Shown piece by piece: positions 47,417 to 56,366 of a stretch of DNA of 64,000 nucleotides. The DNA is from a virus, in IMG/VR virus record IMGVR_UViG_3300024521_000001, positions 1 to 64,000 of that record, one strand, 5' to 3'. Both the position numbers and the translations under genes were made by a program. Positions within the stretch are counted from its first letter, which is position 1. The number at the start of each line of letters is the position of its first letter. The notes below the pieces were generated by a model. The model did no database searches and was not told where the DNA came from. It was given only the letters and a program-made list of their open reading frames with translations.

Positions 47417-47907
47417 TTACCTCCAAACATAGAACCAAGCCCACCGAACAAACCACCTCTCGATTGCGAAGCGGACAGGTTTCCCAATGCTTGACCACCC
47501 TGCATACCCGTACCCAAAGCCGATATCCCCGCCTGCGTTCCACCAACCCCTAGTGAGGCTAGACGTGCCAGGCTTTCCGAAAACATCTGAGGCCCGAGGC
47601 TACCAATCGTGCCAGCTTCAGCCTTGGCAAGATCCCCGCGGGATTGTTCAAGAGTACCGCCACGAGGCAAACTCCTTTCTATGGACGACCTGGCTTGACC
47701 GAACTGGTTTCGTATTCCCTGGATAGAAGGGGCCAGGGCTTGGGTCGTCGTCTCCGGATCCCCACTCACCAGAGCTCTGTATTTCGCAATGGGTATAGTC
47801 CGTGCTGGCTCGGTCTGCTCCTCGAGTTTTTCCGACAGGGCCAAGGCCCTCTCAGTGGACTGAGTCAATGCTGACTGAGCTGCCTTTCCTGCGCTTTTAC
47901 CGCCCAT
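47413..47907 (-). CDS. Virion-associated protein with Gly-rich end
   Basis: 164 residues. Ala/Gln/Ser-rich helices (about 60-100, SIERSLPRGGTLEQSRGDLA) and a Gly/Phe end (GLFGGLGSMFGGK). This end is common in small proteins of podovirus-like internal or tail modules that I know only as hypotheticals. No catalytic motif. Probably part of the ejection or tail assembly set. Overlaps both neighbours. Confidence 0.6.
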   Translation of the reverse strand: MGGKSAGKAAQSALTQSTERALALSEKLEEQTEPARTIPIAKYRALVSGDPETTTQALAPSIQGIRNQFGQARSSIERSLPRGGTLEQSRGDLAKAEAGTIGSLGPQMFSESLARLASLGVGGTQAGISALGTGMQGGQALGNLSASQSRGGLFGGLGSMFGGK

Positions 47908-48556
47908 TGGTTTCCCCCTTTGCTAAATACTTGGCCTCGGCAATATTAAATTCTTCCTTGGTTTGAACCGCCACGAGTCCATCTACGGTTTCTCCGTGGT
48001 AGGTGGTGAAACCCGGGATCTCGGCTGCATAGTGGAATCCCAGGTTTCTGACATAGCGTTGTGCCAGCTTGTTTGGCTTCGGAGTCAGGCCGAAAACCAG
48101 ATCAAACCCTTGACCTGTCGGCATGTTCTGAGCATCGAACTCCTCACCTTTCAATAGGAGCTTCCAAGGAAACCTAAACCACTGAGAGACACAGATCATT
48201 CCGAATCTTTGGGTGATCTTCGGATTCCAGAACTTACGAAAGAAGACGAAGGAGCCACAGCCTTTGAGCATGGAGTCAGTATGGTTGATATCATTCAGCC
48301 AGCCGATTCCGTGATACTGATTGGTTTTCACATCGGTCAAAATGCTCAGAACCGTGTGAGGGTACATGCCCATGAAGTCGATAAACTCCTCTTTCGGTAG
48401 CTCCCGCTCGTGCATGACCTCACGATAGAGACCATCGGCATGCAGATCGTTGTAGATCCTCTCCAGCATGTCTTCCGGAAAGAGGTTCTTGTTGAAGGCG
48501 TACGGATAGACCCCGTATCGCTCCTCCTCAGCTACTTCTTCTTCAACTGCTAGCAT
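47897..48556 (-). CDS. GNAT-fold-like protein
   Basis: 219 residues. Late motif RYVRNLGFHYAAEIPGFTTY matches the last part of GNAT acetyltransferases (N-x-x-A-x-x-x-x-x-x-LGF, here LAQRYVRNLGF). The first 100 residues are helical with a Trp/Asn-rich turn (GIGWLNDINHTDSM). The acetyl-CoA loop is not clear, so activity is uncertain. Phage homologues of this kind often sit near structural genes. Preceded by the 18-bp palindrome 12 bp before the ATG. Confidence 0.6.
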   Translation of the reverse strand: MLAVEEEVAEEERYGVYPYAFNKNLFPEDMLERIYNDLHADGLYREVMHERELPKEEFIDFMGMYPHTVLSILTDVKTNQYHGIGWLNDINHTDSMLKGCGSFVFFRKFWNPKITQRFGMICVSQWFRFPWKLLLKGEEFDAQNMPTGQGFDLVFGLTPKPNKLAQRYVRNLGFHYAAEIPGFTTYHGETVDGLVAVQTKEEFNIAEAKYLAKGETNGR

Positions 48557-48713
48557 GTTGACCTTTCAGTACAAACGTCTGTACTCATACCCCCCCTACC
48601 CCGAGGCTTGAAAATTTTTAATTTTTTTTTCTAAAGCGACCACAAGGGCCTCCAGGTTTTTGAACACCTTTTTAATAGGAGCTCAAGTCCATTTCAGAAT
48701 ATCCATTTTGTCC
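48557..48713 (-). promoter_or_regulatory. 157-bp control gap with palindrome and A/T tract
   Basis: Holds AGTACAAACGTCTGTACT at 48568-48585 (third copy of the palindrome), a G-run (GGGGTAGGGGGGG on the minus strand) and an A/T tract (48613-48633). It separates the tail-protein run from the ejection/polyvalent run, so a promoter is likely here, but no clear -35/-10 pair can be named. Confidence 0.55.
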
Positions 48714-49145
48714 CTATCTCCATTTTAGTCGGCCCTTCAAGTAAAATGCCCCCAAATCCCACACTCTCCTCGCCAGATCGCTGAGTGATAAGCAGTTGCA
48801 GGGATTCTTTTCATTGTCCGGAGGCCAAGCCTTGGCACGATCGTACAGCGTGAATGTATCGGTCTCGGGATCGTAGGCAAACGCCGTCCACCCTGGCCCA
48901 TCCAAGTCGAGGCCCTCTTGTGTCCTACCTGTCACCTCAACAATATTCGGGGGGATCTCAGGTCCGTAACCTGGAACCCTGCGGGACTCTAGTACGGACA
49001 TAACAAAAAACCCAATAACAGTTCCGTCTATCTCGATAGGTATATCCGGAACATACTGCGCAAACATTCTGTAGGTGCGCGAATACACCCTTGCCCTAGG
49101 GTTTTCTATTTCAATTCCAGTCTCAAAAGGATCCGAAGTGCTCAT
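48714..49145 (-). CDS. Structural or tail-associated hypothetical protein
   Basis: 143 residues. Beta-rich (IEIDGTVIGFFVMSV, WTAFAYDPETDTFTLYDRA), single Cys pair CNC. No family recognised. Coupled by ATGA to the paralogous tail protein upstream. Location suggests a virion part. Confidence 0.55.
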   Translation of the reverse strand: MSTSDPFETGIEIENPRARVYSRTYRMFAQYVPDIPIEIDGTVIGFFVMSVLESRRVPGYGPEIPPNIVEVTGRTQEGLDLDGPGWTAFAYDPETDTFTLYDRAKAWPPDNEKNPCNCLSLSDLARRVWDLGAFYLKGRLKWR

Positions 49146-49582
49146 AGATACTCCACGAGTTTGGTAAAAAAGCGGTGCTCACAGCCATCCGTGCCATCGG
49201 GTGCCCCCGGGTTCGGGGTAGGTGAGCCACTTCTTTCCACGACAGCAGTAGTCGGACCAGTCAGTTCCAAGCGCCATTGGCTTATTTTTCCATCATTAAT
49301 GACCCCCAGATCTCCTACCAAGCCAATAGGTCCCGGAGCTGGTGGAACCGCGAGACTACTGCAGCTGCTCCCTATCGAACCGTCAAAGGGAAGAACCCCC
49401 TGACACCTGAAAAAGCCGGCATTATACGCAGAGTGTTGGTGGTAGGCTCTTGTGACATCCACGGCTGAGATGACAACACCAGGCAGTATAAGGGTTGTAT
49501 ACGCCGCAGCCGCCGTATTGCCTGGAACAAAGCTGAAAGATATTCGCTGTACGTCTATAGGTAATGTCGTTCCGCCTGCCAT
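49142..49582 (-). CDS. Small beta-rich tail protein, paralogue family A
   Basis: 146 residues from the ATG at 49582 with AAGGA 6 nt upstream (a frame to 49654 is not needed). Contains VISAVDVTRAYHQHSAYN and ends TKLVEYL. The same pattern, a VDVTR/ADLTR turn and a closing V(E/I)EYL or VIEFL, recurs in 49594 and 50493. Probably a host-recognition or decoration unit. Function not known. Confidence 0.6.
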   Translation of the reverse strand: MAGGTTLPIDVQRISFSFVPGNTAAAAYTTLILPGVVISAVDVTRAYHQHSAYNAGFFRCQGVLPFDGSIGSSCSSLAVPPAPGPIGLVGDLGVINDGKISQWRLELTGPTTAVVERSGSPTPNPGAPDGTDGCEHRFFTKLVEYL

Positions 49583-49593
49583 CGTTGTCCTTT

Positions 49594-50496
49594 TTATCCA
49601 GGTGGTGGAAACCAAATCAGGGACGCATAAACACCTAAACATTGAGCACCACAAGCATTTTGAGCAAGGGTGCGAAAGTTACTTCCATGTGCATAGTTAC
49701 TGTATTCAATGACCGTAGCGAAACCACTTGCAGAGTTCGGAGCAGGAATACCTGCGCTCGACCTTACAAGGTTAAGTTGGCCCTGCCACTGTTCCGGATG
49801 GAAGCGAGATGTTGGGGGGGTGCTGAAGGAAGCACCCACCTCTGTGAACTCAAGGCCCCGGAAAATGGGAACGGCGTTAGTAATCCCACTGGCGATTCCA
49901 AGATCTAGGTCCAATCCAGTTGCAGGATCTACAACCCTAGCGCCTGCGGCGGTGTTCCCAAAAATCCCGCTGGTGTTGGGCACTTTTTGACTTGAGGTGA
50001 AATCATAAGGACCGGGATCAGATGGGCTTGGTGAAGCTGAGCAAACAGGAGGACTGGCGGCCGGGCCCACATCTGCGACTTTCACATCTATACTAGAACC
50101 TCCTGTGCCTGTGTAAGAGACCACTGTAAAACTAACATCTAGGCTCACTCCGGCAGTGGTCCTGGTTGCTAGAACCTCATCACTGAAACCGGCAGCAATA
50201 GATGTAAAAGCCAGGTGAACGCGCCAGGTGGCGAGGTTCGTGGTGGAGCTGTTCACGAACAGTCCAGTAAAGAGAATCCAACTTCTGGTAACGTCGACTG
50301 GAGTTGCGAGCACTAAGCTAGCGGTGAGCGAACCAGAGCCTACGACGATCTTACCTCGTTGGACCAAAACTCCAGCTCCGCTAGCAATAGCGACAAAGGG
50401 ATCCGGAAAGGAACGAACCCCTGCTGCGGTTCCAGAGGTGTTGAGACCCTGTGAATTAATATCCGGAAAAGTTTGAGCTATGCGTTCTGTCGTCAT
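49594..50496 (-). CDS. Beta-rich tail protein, paralogue family A (longer)
   Basis: 300 residues. ATPVDVTRSWILFTGLFVNS and a late FATVIEYSNY carry the family A marks; a Ser/Pro-rich linker splits the protein at about 150-165 and two or more beta domains flank it. No receptor-binding motif can be named. ATGA overlap upstream, 11-bp gap downstream. Confidence 0.6.
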   Translation of the reverse strand: MTTERIAQTFPDINSQGLNTSGTAAGVRSFPDPFVAIASGAGVLVQRGKIVVGSGSLTASLVLATPVDVTRSWILFTGLFVNSSTTNLATWRVHLAFTSIAAGFSDEVLATRTTAGVSLDVSFTVVSYTGTGGSSIDVKVADVGPAASPPVCSASPSPSDPGPYDFTSSQKVPNTSGIFGNTAAGARVVDPATGLDLDLGIASGITNAVPIFRGLEFTEVGASFSTPPTSRFHPEQWQGQLNLVRSSAGIPAPNSASGFATVIEYSNYAHGSNFRTLAQNACGAQCLGVYASLIWFPPPG

Positions 50497-50861
50497 AGAA
50501 ACTCAATCACGGCAATCTTAAGGGTTGCGAAACCCCCGCCGGAAACCTTCACGCTGCTAGTGCTCGCAAACTCCCAACGATTAGTGTGAACCAACCCATT
50601 TTCGTCACCGCCGGCGCTAGGGATTCCATGCGGTGAACCCTGAATCTGTAGGTAGGCTCTCGTCAGGTCAGCCACGGCGGTAATGGCAACCGTCACACTC
50701 CCAGCCACCAAAACAGCGGTGATCTCCTGAACCGCAACATCAATGTCAAATCCACCACCAGCCAGAAGCCCAGGGACGCTAGGGAACTGTTCCAGGTCAC
50801 TCCCCGCCTTCGGGATACCCGGAAGAGTCTCAGCTTCATCTGTCGGGTCGTGCTGTGTCAT
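50493..50861 (-). CDS. Small tail protein, paralogue family A
   Basis: 122 residues. ITAVADLTRAYLQIQG and a closing FATLKIAVIEFL give the family A signature. First 40 residues are Pro/Gly-rich. Coupled by ATGA on both sides. Shares the pattern with the two genes that follow it. Confidence 0.55.
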   Translation of the reverse strand: MTQHDPTDEAETLPGIPKAGSDLEQFPSVPGLLAGGGFDIDVAVQEITAVLVAGSVTVAITAVADLTRAYLQIQGSPHGIPSAGGDENGLVHTNRWEFASTSSVKVSGGGFATLKIAVIEFL

Positions 50862-51223
50862 GCGTTCTCCATCTCGGCACAGCTGACGGTTATGGAAATG
50901 TCACCAAAGCCGCCCGATTGCTTTGCTGCTTCGATGACCCATTCTGATCCTGGCCTGATATGCAATCGCCAGATCTCGGTATTACCCGCTCGCAACTGTC
51001 CAGCTCCTCCTGTGGCCGATCCCCGCCAGAAGTGCTTATTGGCCGTGGCCTCACCTTCTGGCCTGACCTTCAAATCGTATCCAGTGTCAATTAAGGAGAA
51101 ATTACAGACGATGATCGTGATCTGGAGCGCAGTTCTCCCGGCGGTGATCGCGGTGATCTCGGTGAGGACCGTCGTCAATTCCTCTTGCGCTGGTTCTGGA
51201 TAAAAAACGTCGCCTACTGCCAT
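50858..51223 (-). CDS. Small tail protein, paralogue family B
   Basis: 121 residues from the ATG at 51223, sharing a base with the upstream stop (TAATG). LQITIIVCNFSLIDTGYDLK, KHFWRGSATGGAG and RPGSEWVIEA recur in the upstream gene as LQLTIIVCNF, KHLLRGSNTAGF and RPREEWEVLV: recent paralogues. Beta sandwich expected. Structural or decoration role inferred from place. Confidence 0.6.
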   Translation of the reverse strand: MAVGDVFYPEPAQEELTTVLTEITAITAGRTALQITIIVCNFSLIDTGYDLKVRPEGEATANKHFWRGSATGGAGQLRAGNTEIWRLHIRPGSEWVIEAAKQSGGFGDISITVSCAEMENA

Positions 51224-51639
51224 TAGGCACACACCTCCGGGTTTCCTGAATTAAAGAGTTGAGAAGTACCGATAGTGGTTGCTACCGAATCAGCTGCATC
51301 GGCTTCGACTAGCACTTCCCATTCTTCCCTGGGCCTCAGCCCAAACTCCATGAACTCAGTTTGTCCCGCCTGGATCTCCCGAACAAAACCGGCGGTATTT
51401 GAGCCACGCAATAAGTGTTTATCAGCATTTCCAGCCCCGCCTGGTTTCAATCTCAGGTCGTAGCCCACAGGGACGTTAGCGAAATTACAGACGATGATCG
51501 TAAGCTGAAGACCGCTCTCTCCACCGTCAATTACGCAAGCTACGGTCAGTGCGTCTGGAATGACGAGCTGGCAGATATTCGTGAACTCAACAAAGACAGG
51601 ACCTCCTTCTGCTGCCAGGCTCGGTGGACAAATTCCCAC
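51223..51639 (-). CDS. Small tail protein, paralogue family B
   Basis: 138 residues; GTG start shares a base with the upstream TAG (TAGTG). Paralogue of 50858-51223 (see shared segments there). About 45 residues longer at the N-terminus region, with a Val/Ile-rich strand set (CQLVIPDALTVACVIDGG). Structural role inferred. Confidence 0.6.
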   Translation of the reverse strand: MGICPPSLAAEGGPVFVEFTNICQLVIPDALTVACVIDGGESGLQLTIIVCNFANVPVGYDLRLKPGGAGNADKHLLRGSNTAGFVREIQAGQTEFMEFGLRPREEWEVLVEADAADSVATTIGTSQLFNSGNPEVCA

Positions 51640-52106
51640 TAGAAAACTCCTGATACCATCGTGTGAATCTCATGAGGGTTGGACCATCTCCAGGCCCCGC
51701 GAGCCTGATTGTTGGTCACCAGCATCCGACTGTTCACGGCCTCTTCCGGTTGTGCAGAGCTTCCGTCGTTGGAAATGTCCATCGTGCGCCGATCAAAGCC
51801 CCGGCCAACATTGAACCGCGCATTGGCTCGGACGTTTAAGGGAGTATTGGGTTGATCTTGCAGCTCCGGAGGCTTAGCCAGGAAGTTGGTTTCAAGGTAG
51901 AGCTTTGTCACTAGATCCTGGTCCTCAGTCGGGTCAGCAGAATTGATGACCTTGTTACCACCAAGGTTGATGCTGTCCTGGTGGACGGTACTCCCTCGAT
52001 TTCCTCCGAGAGCGTCCAGGCGGTCCTGCACATCTCGCAGGACAAAGTTGAGGTATTCCCAATCACCTTCATTGACCTGAAAGTGACCAGCGGTTTCGTT
52101 AGGCAT
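51639..52106 (-). CDS. Tail-fibre-type connector
   Basis: 155 residues. N-terminal helical part, then INLGGNKVINSADPTEDQDL and VTKLYLE, the 'L/I-x-G-N-K-V/I-x-x-x-x-x-P-x-x-x-x-D-x-V-x-K-x-Y-L' motif of phage tail-fibre tips. This motif marks collar or fibre proteins linking to the tail. Binding target unknown. Between the 1232-residue tail protein and small paralogues. Confidence 0.65.
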   Translation of the reverse strand: MPNETAGHFQVNEGDWEYLNFVLRDVQDRLDALGGNRGSTVHQDSINLGGNKVINSADPTEDQDLVTKLYLETNFLAKPPELQDQPNTPLNVRANARFNVGRGFDRRTMDISNDGSSAQPEEAVNSRMLVTNNQARGAWRWSNPHEIHTMVSGVF

Positions 52107-52117
52107 TTGTACTCCTT

Positions 52118-55100
52118 TTAAGCAGCTACGCCTGCCTCACGTCCTGAGACAAGTCTTGCTCGTTCGTAACCCCGTTCTCCTGCAAGTGGATGCCATTCCA
52201 CATCTGATTGCTCGAACCAGACCTTGAACGCACTCGGGGAAGTAAAGATAAAGCGGAACAGCTGACCCTTCAGGCCAGCGGGTAAACGAATAGGTCCTTC
52301 TCTTTCCCATCCTGTCGTGGGATTGGTGAGGAAGGTCAGGGTATGATCAGCGGTTGCCGATTCATCCACGAAGATCTCCAAAGTGATAATGTCGGCTCCC
52401 TGTGAAGAGATCCACAAACGTCGAATGAACTTGAACCGGCTGTAACCAAAGTCCAGCTCGTAGGTGTCCCAACGGGTAACATCGAGGGGATCCCGGAGAA
52501 ATTCAAAGTTGTGGTCGTAATAGGAGAAGGGTCCACCCTCGAATGTCAGGCGAACCAGTTTCCCAATCGTATCTGCATCCAGGGAAATGATTTCTATCTG
52601 TCGATCACTGGTGGTAACGACAGGGGATTGAGTCACGACCCCATCGACCTCCACATTCACAGTCACGGGATTGCCCTGGGTGTCGATATCCAGCATGAGC
52701 TGTCGGAACCGTTTATCTCCGGGCCAGCTCTCTGAGGACCATTCGGTTTGGTTTGATCCAGGCGAAGCTCCTGTTGCTGGCCTGGGCTCAACCAAGGTCT
52801 CAAAGTCATGCTTGTAGTAGATGAACTCCGTCGCTGCAGCGGTAGCCAACTTGAGACGAATCAGCGTTCCCTTGGTGTCCTTCGGGAAGGAAAGGTAAAC
52901 CTTCTGCTGGCTGGTCGTGTTGACCGTGAATGGCGGGGCCAGGTCAACCCCGTCGATCTCTGGTGTCACCGTCACGTCAGCACTGTTGGTGTCGATCTCC
53001 AGCATGAGCTTGGTAAAGAACTTCTCCGTAGGTGCACCGACCTCTTCCCAAGGAGTTTGCATCCTCGTGGTCGATTCCAGGGAGTTGTCGAGCCAGTCGA
53101 AGCTGTGAGCATAGACCTTCACCGGAACGGTTGCAGAGGTTGACTCCACCAAGATCCGGGCGATCTTGCAGTCCGTGTCAAAGGGCAGCGACAGAATCAG
53201 CCTTTCCCGGCCAGTCGACGATACAGCTGGAAACGTCTTTGCGGGTGAGCTGACCTGGGTTGAGCTGCCATCCAGGAACACGCTTACGTCAGCGGTCACT
53301 CCTCGGGTGTCGATCTCCAGGATGAGCTCTCGCAAGAACTTCCGTTTGGGTGATCCGTAATCGTCCCAATCGGTAGCGGTCTTGAGCAGCGTTCGAGGCT
53401 CGACCCAGAAGTTATAGATCACCTTGTAGAACTTCATCCGGGATGCGCCGTTATCGCCTGTCAAAGCGATTGAGCAGTTCCGGGCGTCCGTACCTATCCC
53501 TCCGTTGACAGGGAAGTGGATCTGATCCCTGGTCGCTGTGTTGAGGGTTCCCAGAACTACGCTGGTATCTCCGTTGTCGAAATGGGCGGTCACGGTCACG
53601 TCAGAACCAGCGGTATCTGCGTCCACAATGATCTCGGTAAAAGTCTTCTCCTCCTGCTTGGCCCCGAAGTCATAGAACTTCATGCGGAGGTCAAAGACGA
53701 TATCTGATCCATCGTCTGTGTTTCCGGTCTCTCTCTGGAACACGAATCCAGAACTATCACCAGACTGGAACTCGCCCAGGTCGTCGAGAAGCAGATAGGA
53801 AGTGGCAGGCCTATCTGAAGGCTCCCACCTTTGCGTGACGAAGTCGTAAACGATTTCCCGGCGTACCGCTGAGGTGTCGGTGTAGGCAAAGTAGAGCTTA
53901 TTGTCGAAGAACCCGAGCCGTTCGCTCTCGGCCTCTGCGGGATCAATCGGGGCAAATCCCTCTACGGTGAATCCTTCAAAGAGCGTGTCTATCTTCTCGG
54001 TGAGCTTCTCAGCCCTACCGCTGCCTGTGAACGCATAGATCCCATCGTAGGCTCGGAAGAAGATCACTCCCGCTCCCAGGATCAGGGCGAATCTCGAGAA
54101 CAGACCTCTCTGCGCTCCCGTCTGGAGGGGTTGAAACGTAGTTGGGCCGCTACCCACTATCCGGTAAATGGTCCGATCGGTGAAGCAGTAGAGCTGATCG
54201 TTGTAGGCAAAGGGCCTTCTGACTCGATCACCGCCCTGTGAGGCCACGATAAAGCCACTGGAAGTGATCTCCTCAACCTTGATGCGCCGGGAGAAGATTA
54301 GCCTATCCGGATTGGCACTGTCGTCCATCCAGGACCGATTTTGATGGATAGCGATAACGCCTGACGTAGAAGGAATGTCGATCTGATCCGTATTAATGGA
54401 TTCGCCAAGAGACAGATCTCCCAACCCATCGAAGAAAGTGTCCGTTCCTACTCCATTCGCAATGGAGTCAACGAATAGATACTCCCCGGGCAGCGTACCG
54501 CCCCTACGGTAAATGTCTACAAAGTCCACCTGGGGATCGGTCGAGAAGGTAATCAGAACCTCTGCACGGTTCCGGGTAACTGTGGTCTCAGAGCCAGCCG
54601 TGGGGGAAAGCGGGCTGATCGTTCCCGTCACGCTGTAGCGGTAAACGTATCGCCAGTCATAGTCTCCCTTGAGCCGAAAAGACAAACCACCGACCATCTT
54701 GCCATCGTCGATGTTGACGTTTACAGCTCCACATTCAGTAGCTTCGACGACGACCCTGAAGGACATAACATCGGCCCAGGTGGTCGAAGCACTACCTACT
54801 CTCTGGAAGTCTCTTTTCTTGATGAAGACCTCGGTCCACTGGTTCTCACCACCAACGGCCGAGAGGAAATTGAAAGATTCGAGACTGCGAGATTCGAGAG
54901 TGGTGTCGTCTACCTGCTGAATGTCGTCATCTTCGGTCAGGAAGGACTCATCCAAAGCAAATTCCCGCAGTCCTCCATCCCGACCTTCCTTGGAGGTGGC
55001 ATCAAAATCAAAGACGCGAGTGAAATCGTTGGGAGCAACAGATTTGGTGTAGTAGTTCTGTGTGTAATCGTTTGTGGTCGGATCCACATCAAACATCAAC

Positions 55101-55816
55101 CTGATTTCCTTCAGGTTCTTGGGAACGTCGATTCTGAGGAAGAAGTGAATAAAGTCCTCGTCGTCACTGTCACCTGGAGTAGTGAACTCATCCAGGTCGA
55201 TCACAATCCCTTTGGTCGCCGTACCCCTAACCCGCTCATCGACCGCAATATTCATCGAGAAGGTTCCCTCTTGAGGCTCGAAAGCGTCATCGGATAGGAC
55301 CGCATTGACACCTACATAGGACGCGGCAGACTCAAAGTCGTCGATGGTCTTGAACTGCTGCGTTCCCTCTACGGCCGTAGCCACTGGACCTGGAGCAATG
55401 CCAAAGCGGTGAGTGAGGCTCCCATCGTCCTTGATCCGCTTGGTCGGCTCGAAAGCGATCATTGAGGAAGTGGGCGAGTTATTGATCTTGTAGTCTTCGA
55501 AGACCACCGGAGATCCGGAATGACCCGTTGAAATGGAAACAAAGTCGCGGAAGATCTCCGTGCCGGCGCCCTGGTAGTTGATCCCCACATCTGACACGAT
55601 CTGGCGGGCCAGGGAGTGAACCACATCGGGAGCCGCGGGGATCGCTGTGACGTTCTGCTTCACGCTTCCCGCACGAGTCTCAATGAAGCCTGTGCGCCTG
55701 GAGGTCATGTTGTCCAGACGGACGTAGTGACCTTCCTCTATTACATCTCCCGGCCGGGAGAGCGTGAGGCCCAGGTTCTCCAGATCTATTGGAGCGTTGC
55801 GTTCTTCAGTCGGCAC
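52118..55816 (-). CDS. Large tail protein with five repeated beta modules
   Basis: 1232 residues, GTG start overlapping the upstream stop by 11 bp. The N-terminal half is beta-rich with a propeller-like part (FQPLQTGAQRGLFSRFALIL, FRAYDGIYAFTGSGRAEKL), like podovirus tail-nozzle proteins. The C-terminal half holds five about 100-residue units recognisable by KTFTEIIVDADT, KFLRELILEIDTRG, KFFTKLMLEIDTN, KRFRQLMLDIDTQG and KFIRRLWISSQG at about 722, 822, 932, 1035 and 1129. The exact place in the virion cannot be proved from sequence. Confidence 0.65.
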   Translation of the reverse strand: MPTEERNAPIDLENLGLTLSRPGDVIEEGHYVRLDNMTSRRTGFIETRAGSVKQNVTAIPAAPDVVHSLARQIVSDVGINYQGAGTEIFRDFVSISTGHSGSPVVFEDYKINNSPTSSMIAFEPTKRIKDDGSLTHRFGIAPGPVATAVEGTQQFKTIDDFESAASYVGVNAVLSDDAFEPQEGTFSMNIAVDERVRGTATKGIVIDLDEFTTPGDSDDEDFIHFFLRIDVPKNLKEIRLMFDVDPTTNDYTQNYYTKSVAPNDFTRVFDFDATSKEGRDGGLREFALDESFLTEDDDIQQVDDTTLESRSLESFNFLSAVGGENQWTEVFIKKRDFQRVGSASTTWADVMSFRVVVEATECGAVNVNIDDGKMVGGLSFRLKGDYDWRYVYRYSVTGTISPLSPTAGSETTVTRNRAEVLITFSTDPQVDFVDIYRRGGTLPGEYLFVDSIANGVGTDTFFDGLGDLSLGESINTDQIDIPSTSGVIAIHQNRSWMDDSANPDRLIFSRRIKVEEITSSGFIVASQGGDRVRRPFAYNDQLYCFTDRTIYRIVGSGPTTFQPLQTGAQRGLFSRFALILGAGVIFFRAYDGIYAFTGSGRAEKLTEKIDTLFEGFTVEGFAPIDPAEAESERLGFFDNKLYFAYTDTSAVRREIVYDFVTQRWEPSDRPATSYLLLDDLGEFQSGDSSGFVFQRETGNTDDGSDIVFDLRMKFYDFGAKQEEKTFTEIIVDADTAGSDVTVTAHFDNGDTSVVLGTLNTATRDQIHFPVNGGIGTDARNCSIALTGDNGASRMKFYKVIYNFWVEPRTLLKTATDWDDYGSPKRKFLRELILEIDTRGVTADVSVFLDGSSTQVSSPAKTFPAVSSTGRERLILSLPFDTDCKIARILVESTSATVPVKVYAHSFDWLDNSLESTTRMQTPWEEVGAPTEKFFTKLMLEIDTNSADVTVTPEIDGVDLAPPFTVNTTSQQKVYLSFPKDTKGTLIRLKLATAAATEFIYYKHDFETLVEPRPATGASPGSNQTEWSSESWPGDKRFRQLMLDIDTQGNPVTVNVEVDGVVTQSPVVTTSDRQIEIISLDADTIGKLVRLTFEGGPFSYYDHNFEFLRDPLDVTRWDTYELDFGYSRFKFIRRLWISSQGADIITLEIFVDESATADHTLTFLTNPTTGWEREGPIRLPAGLKGQLFRFIFTSPSAFKVWFEQSDVEWHPLAGERGYERARLVSGREAGVAA

Positions 55817-56138
55817 TAGGCGGTTTGTCTCCGTTGGTTTGCTGTGCTTGCTGTCCAGCAGCCTGTTTCAGTTCTTCGGCGGTGATCTCCCGGACGAACA
55901 TCTTCTCGGGATCCTTCATATCCAGACCCAACTTCATCCCCTTGGGAATCCCCAACTCCACTCTGAGTACGTTGACGGTATCCAGCAATTCGCGGCCGTG
56001 GTGTCTCTTGAGCATCATGACCACTTCTTGGATCTCTTTGTTCTGCTGGCCCACGATCCCCACGACCATCTGGCGTTGAGAGGCCCCCAGGTCCCACCTA
56101 GTTTGCTTTTTTGCGCTTCCTTTGCTTTTTGTTCCCAT
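55806..56138 (-). CDS. Small hypothetical protein
   Basis: 110 residues from the ATG at 56138 (MGTKSKGSAKKQTRWDLGAS), with AGGAG 8 nt upstream. Basic N-terminus, a central helix (about 35-50, QQNKEIQEVVMMLKRHHGRE), and a Gln-rich tail. No family recognised. Overlaps the 1232-residue protein by 11 bp and the RHH-like gene by 41 bp. Confidence 0.55.
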   Translation of the reverse strand: MGTKSKGSAKKQTRWDLGASQRQMVVGIVGQQNKEIQEVVMMLKRHHGRELLDTVNVLRVELGIPKGMKLGLDMKDPEKMFVREITAEELKQAAGQQAQQTNGDKPPSAD

Positions 56139-56355
56139 TTTTCTTGGCTCCTTTCCCAAGTGCTTTTACGGCAGCTTTTTTCTGTTCCAGAGTTGCGTTG
56201 GCCCACTTCTGCTCGGCAAGTGTCGTTTCATAATGAGCAATCCTTCCGGACAGCAAACTCCAGAGACAGTCTTTCACTGTCATGTTTTTGTGGGAGGCCA
56301 TTTCTTCGGCAATCGCCTGTTGTTCATCGTCTAAAGTGAAGGTGAATCGTGCCAT
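56098..56355 (-). CDS. Ribbon-helix-helix-like small protein
   Basis: 85 residues. Starts MARFTFTLDDEQQAIAEEMA, a strand then a helix as in Arc/MetJ-type regulators, with a second helix MTVKDCLWSLLSGRIAHYET, then a basic tail (KKNGNKKQRKRKK). Could bind DNA or be a structural helper in the tail module. Assignment is tentative. Confidence 0.45.
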   Translation of the reverse strand: MARFTFTLDDEQQAIAEEMASHKNMTVKDCLWSLLSGRIAHYETTLAEQKWANATLEQKKAAVKALGKGAKKNGNKKQRKRKKAN

Positions 56356-56366
56356 TATTTCTCCTA

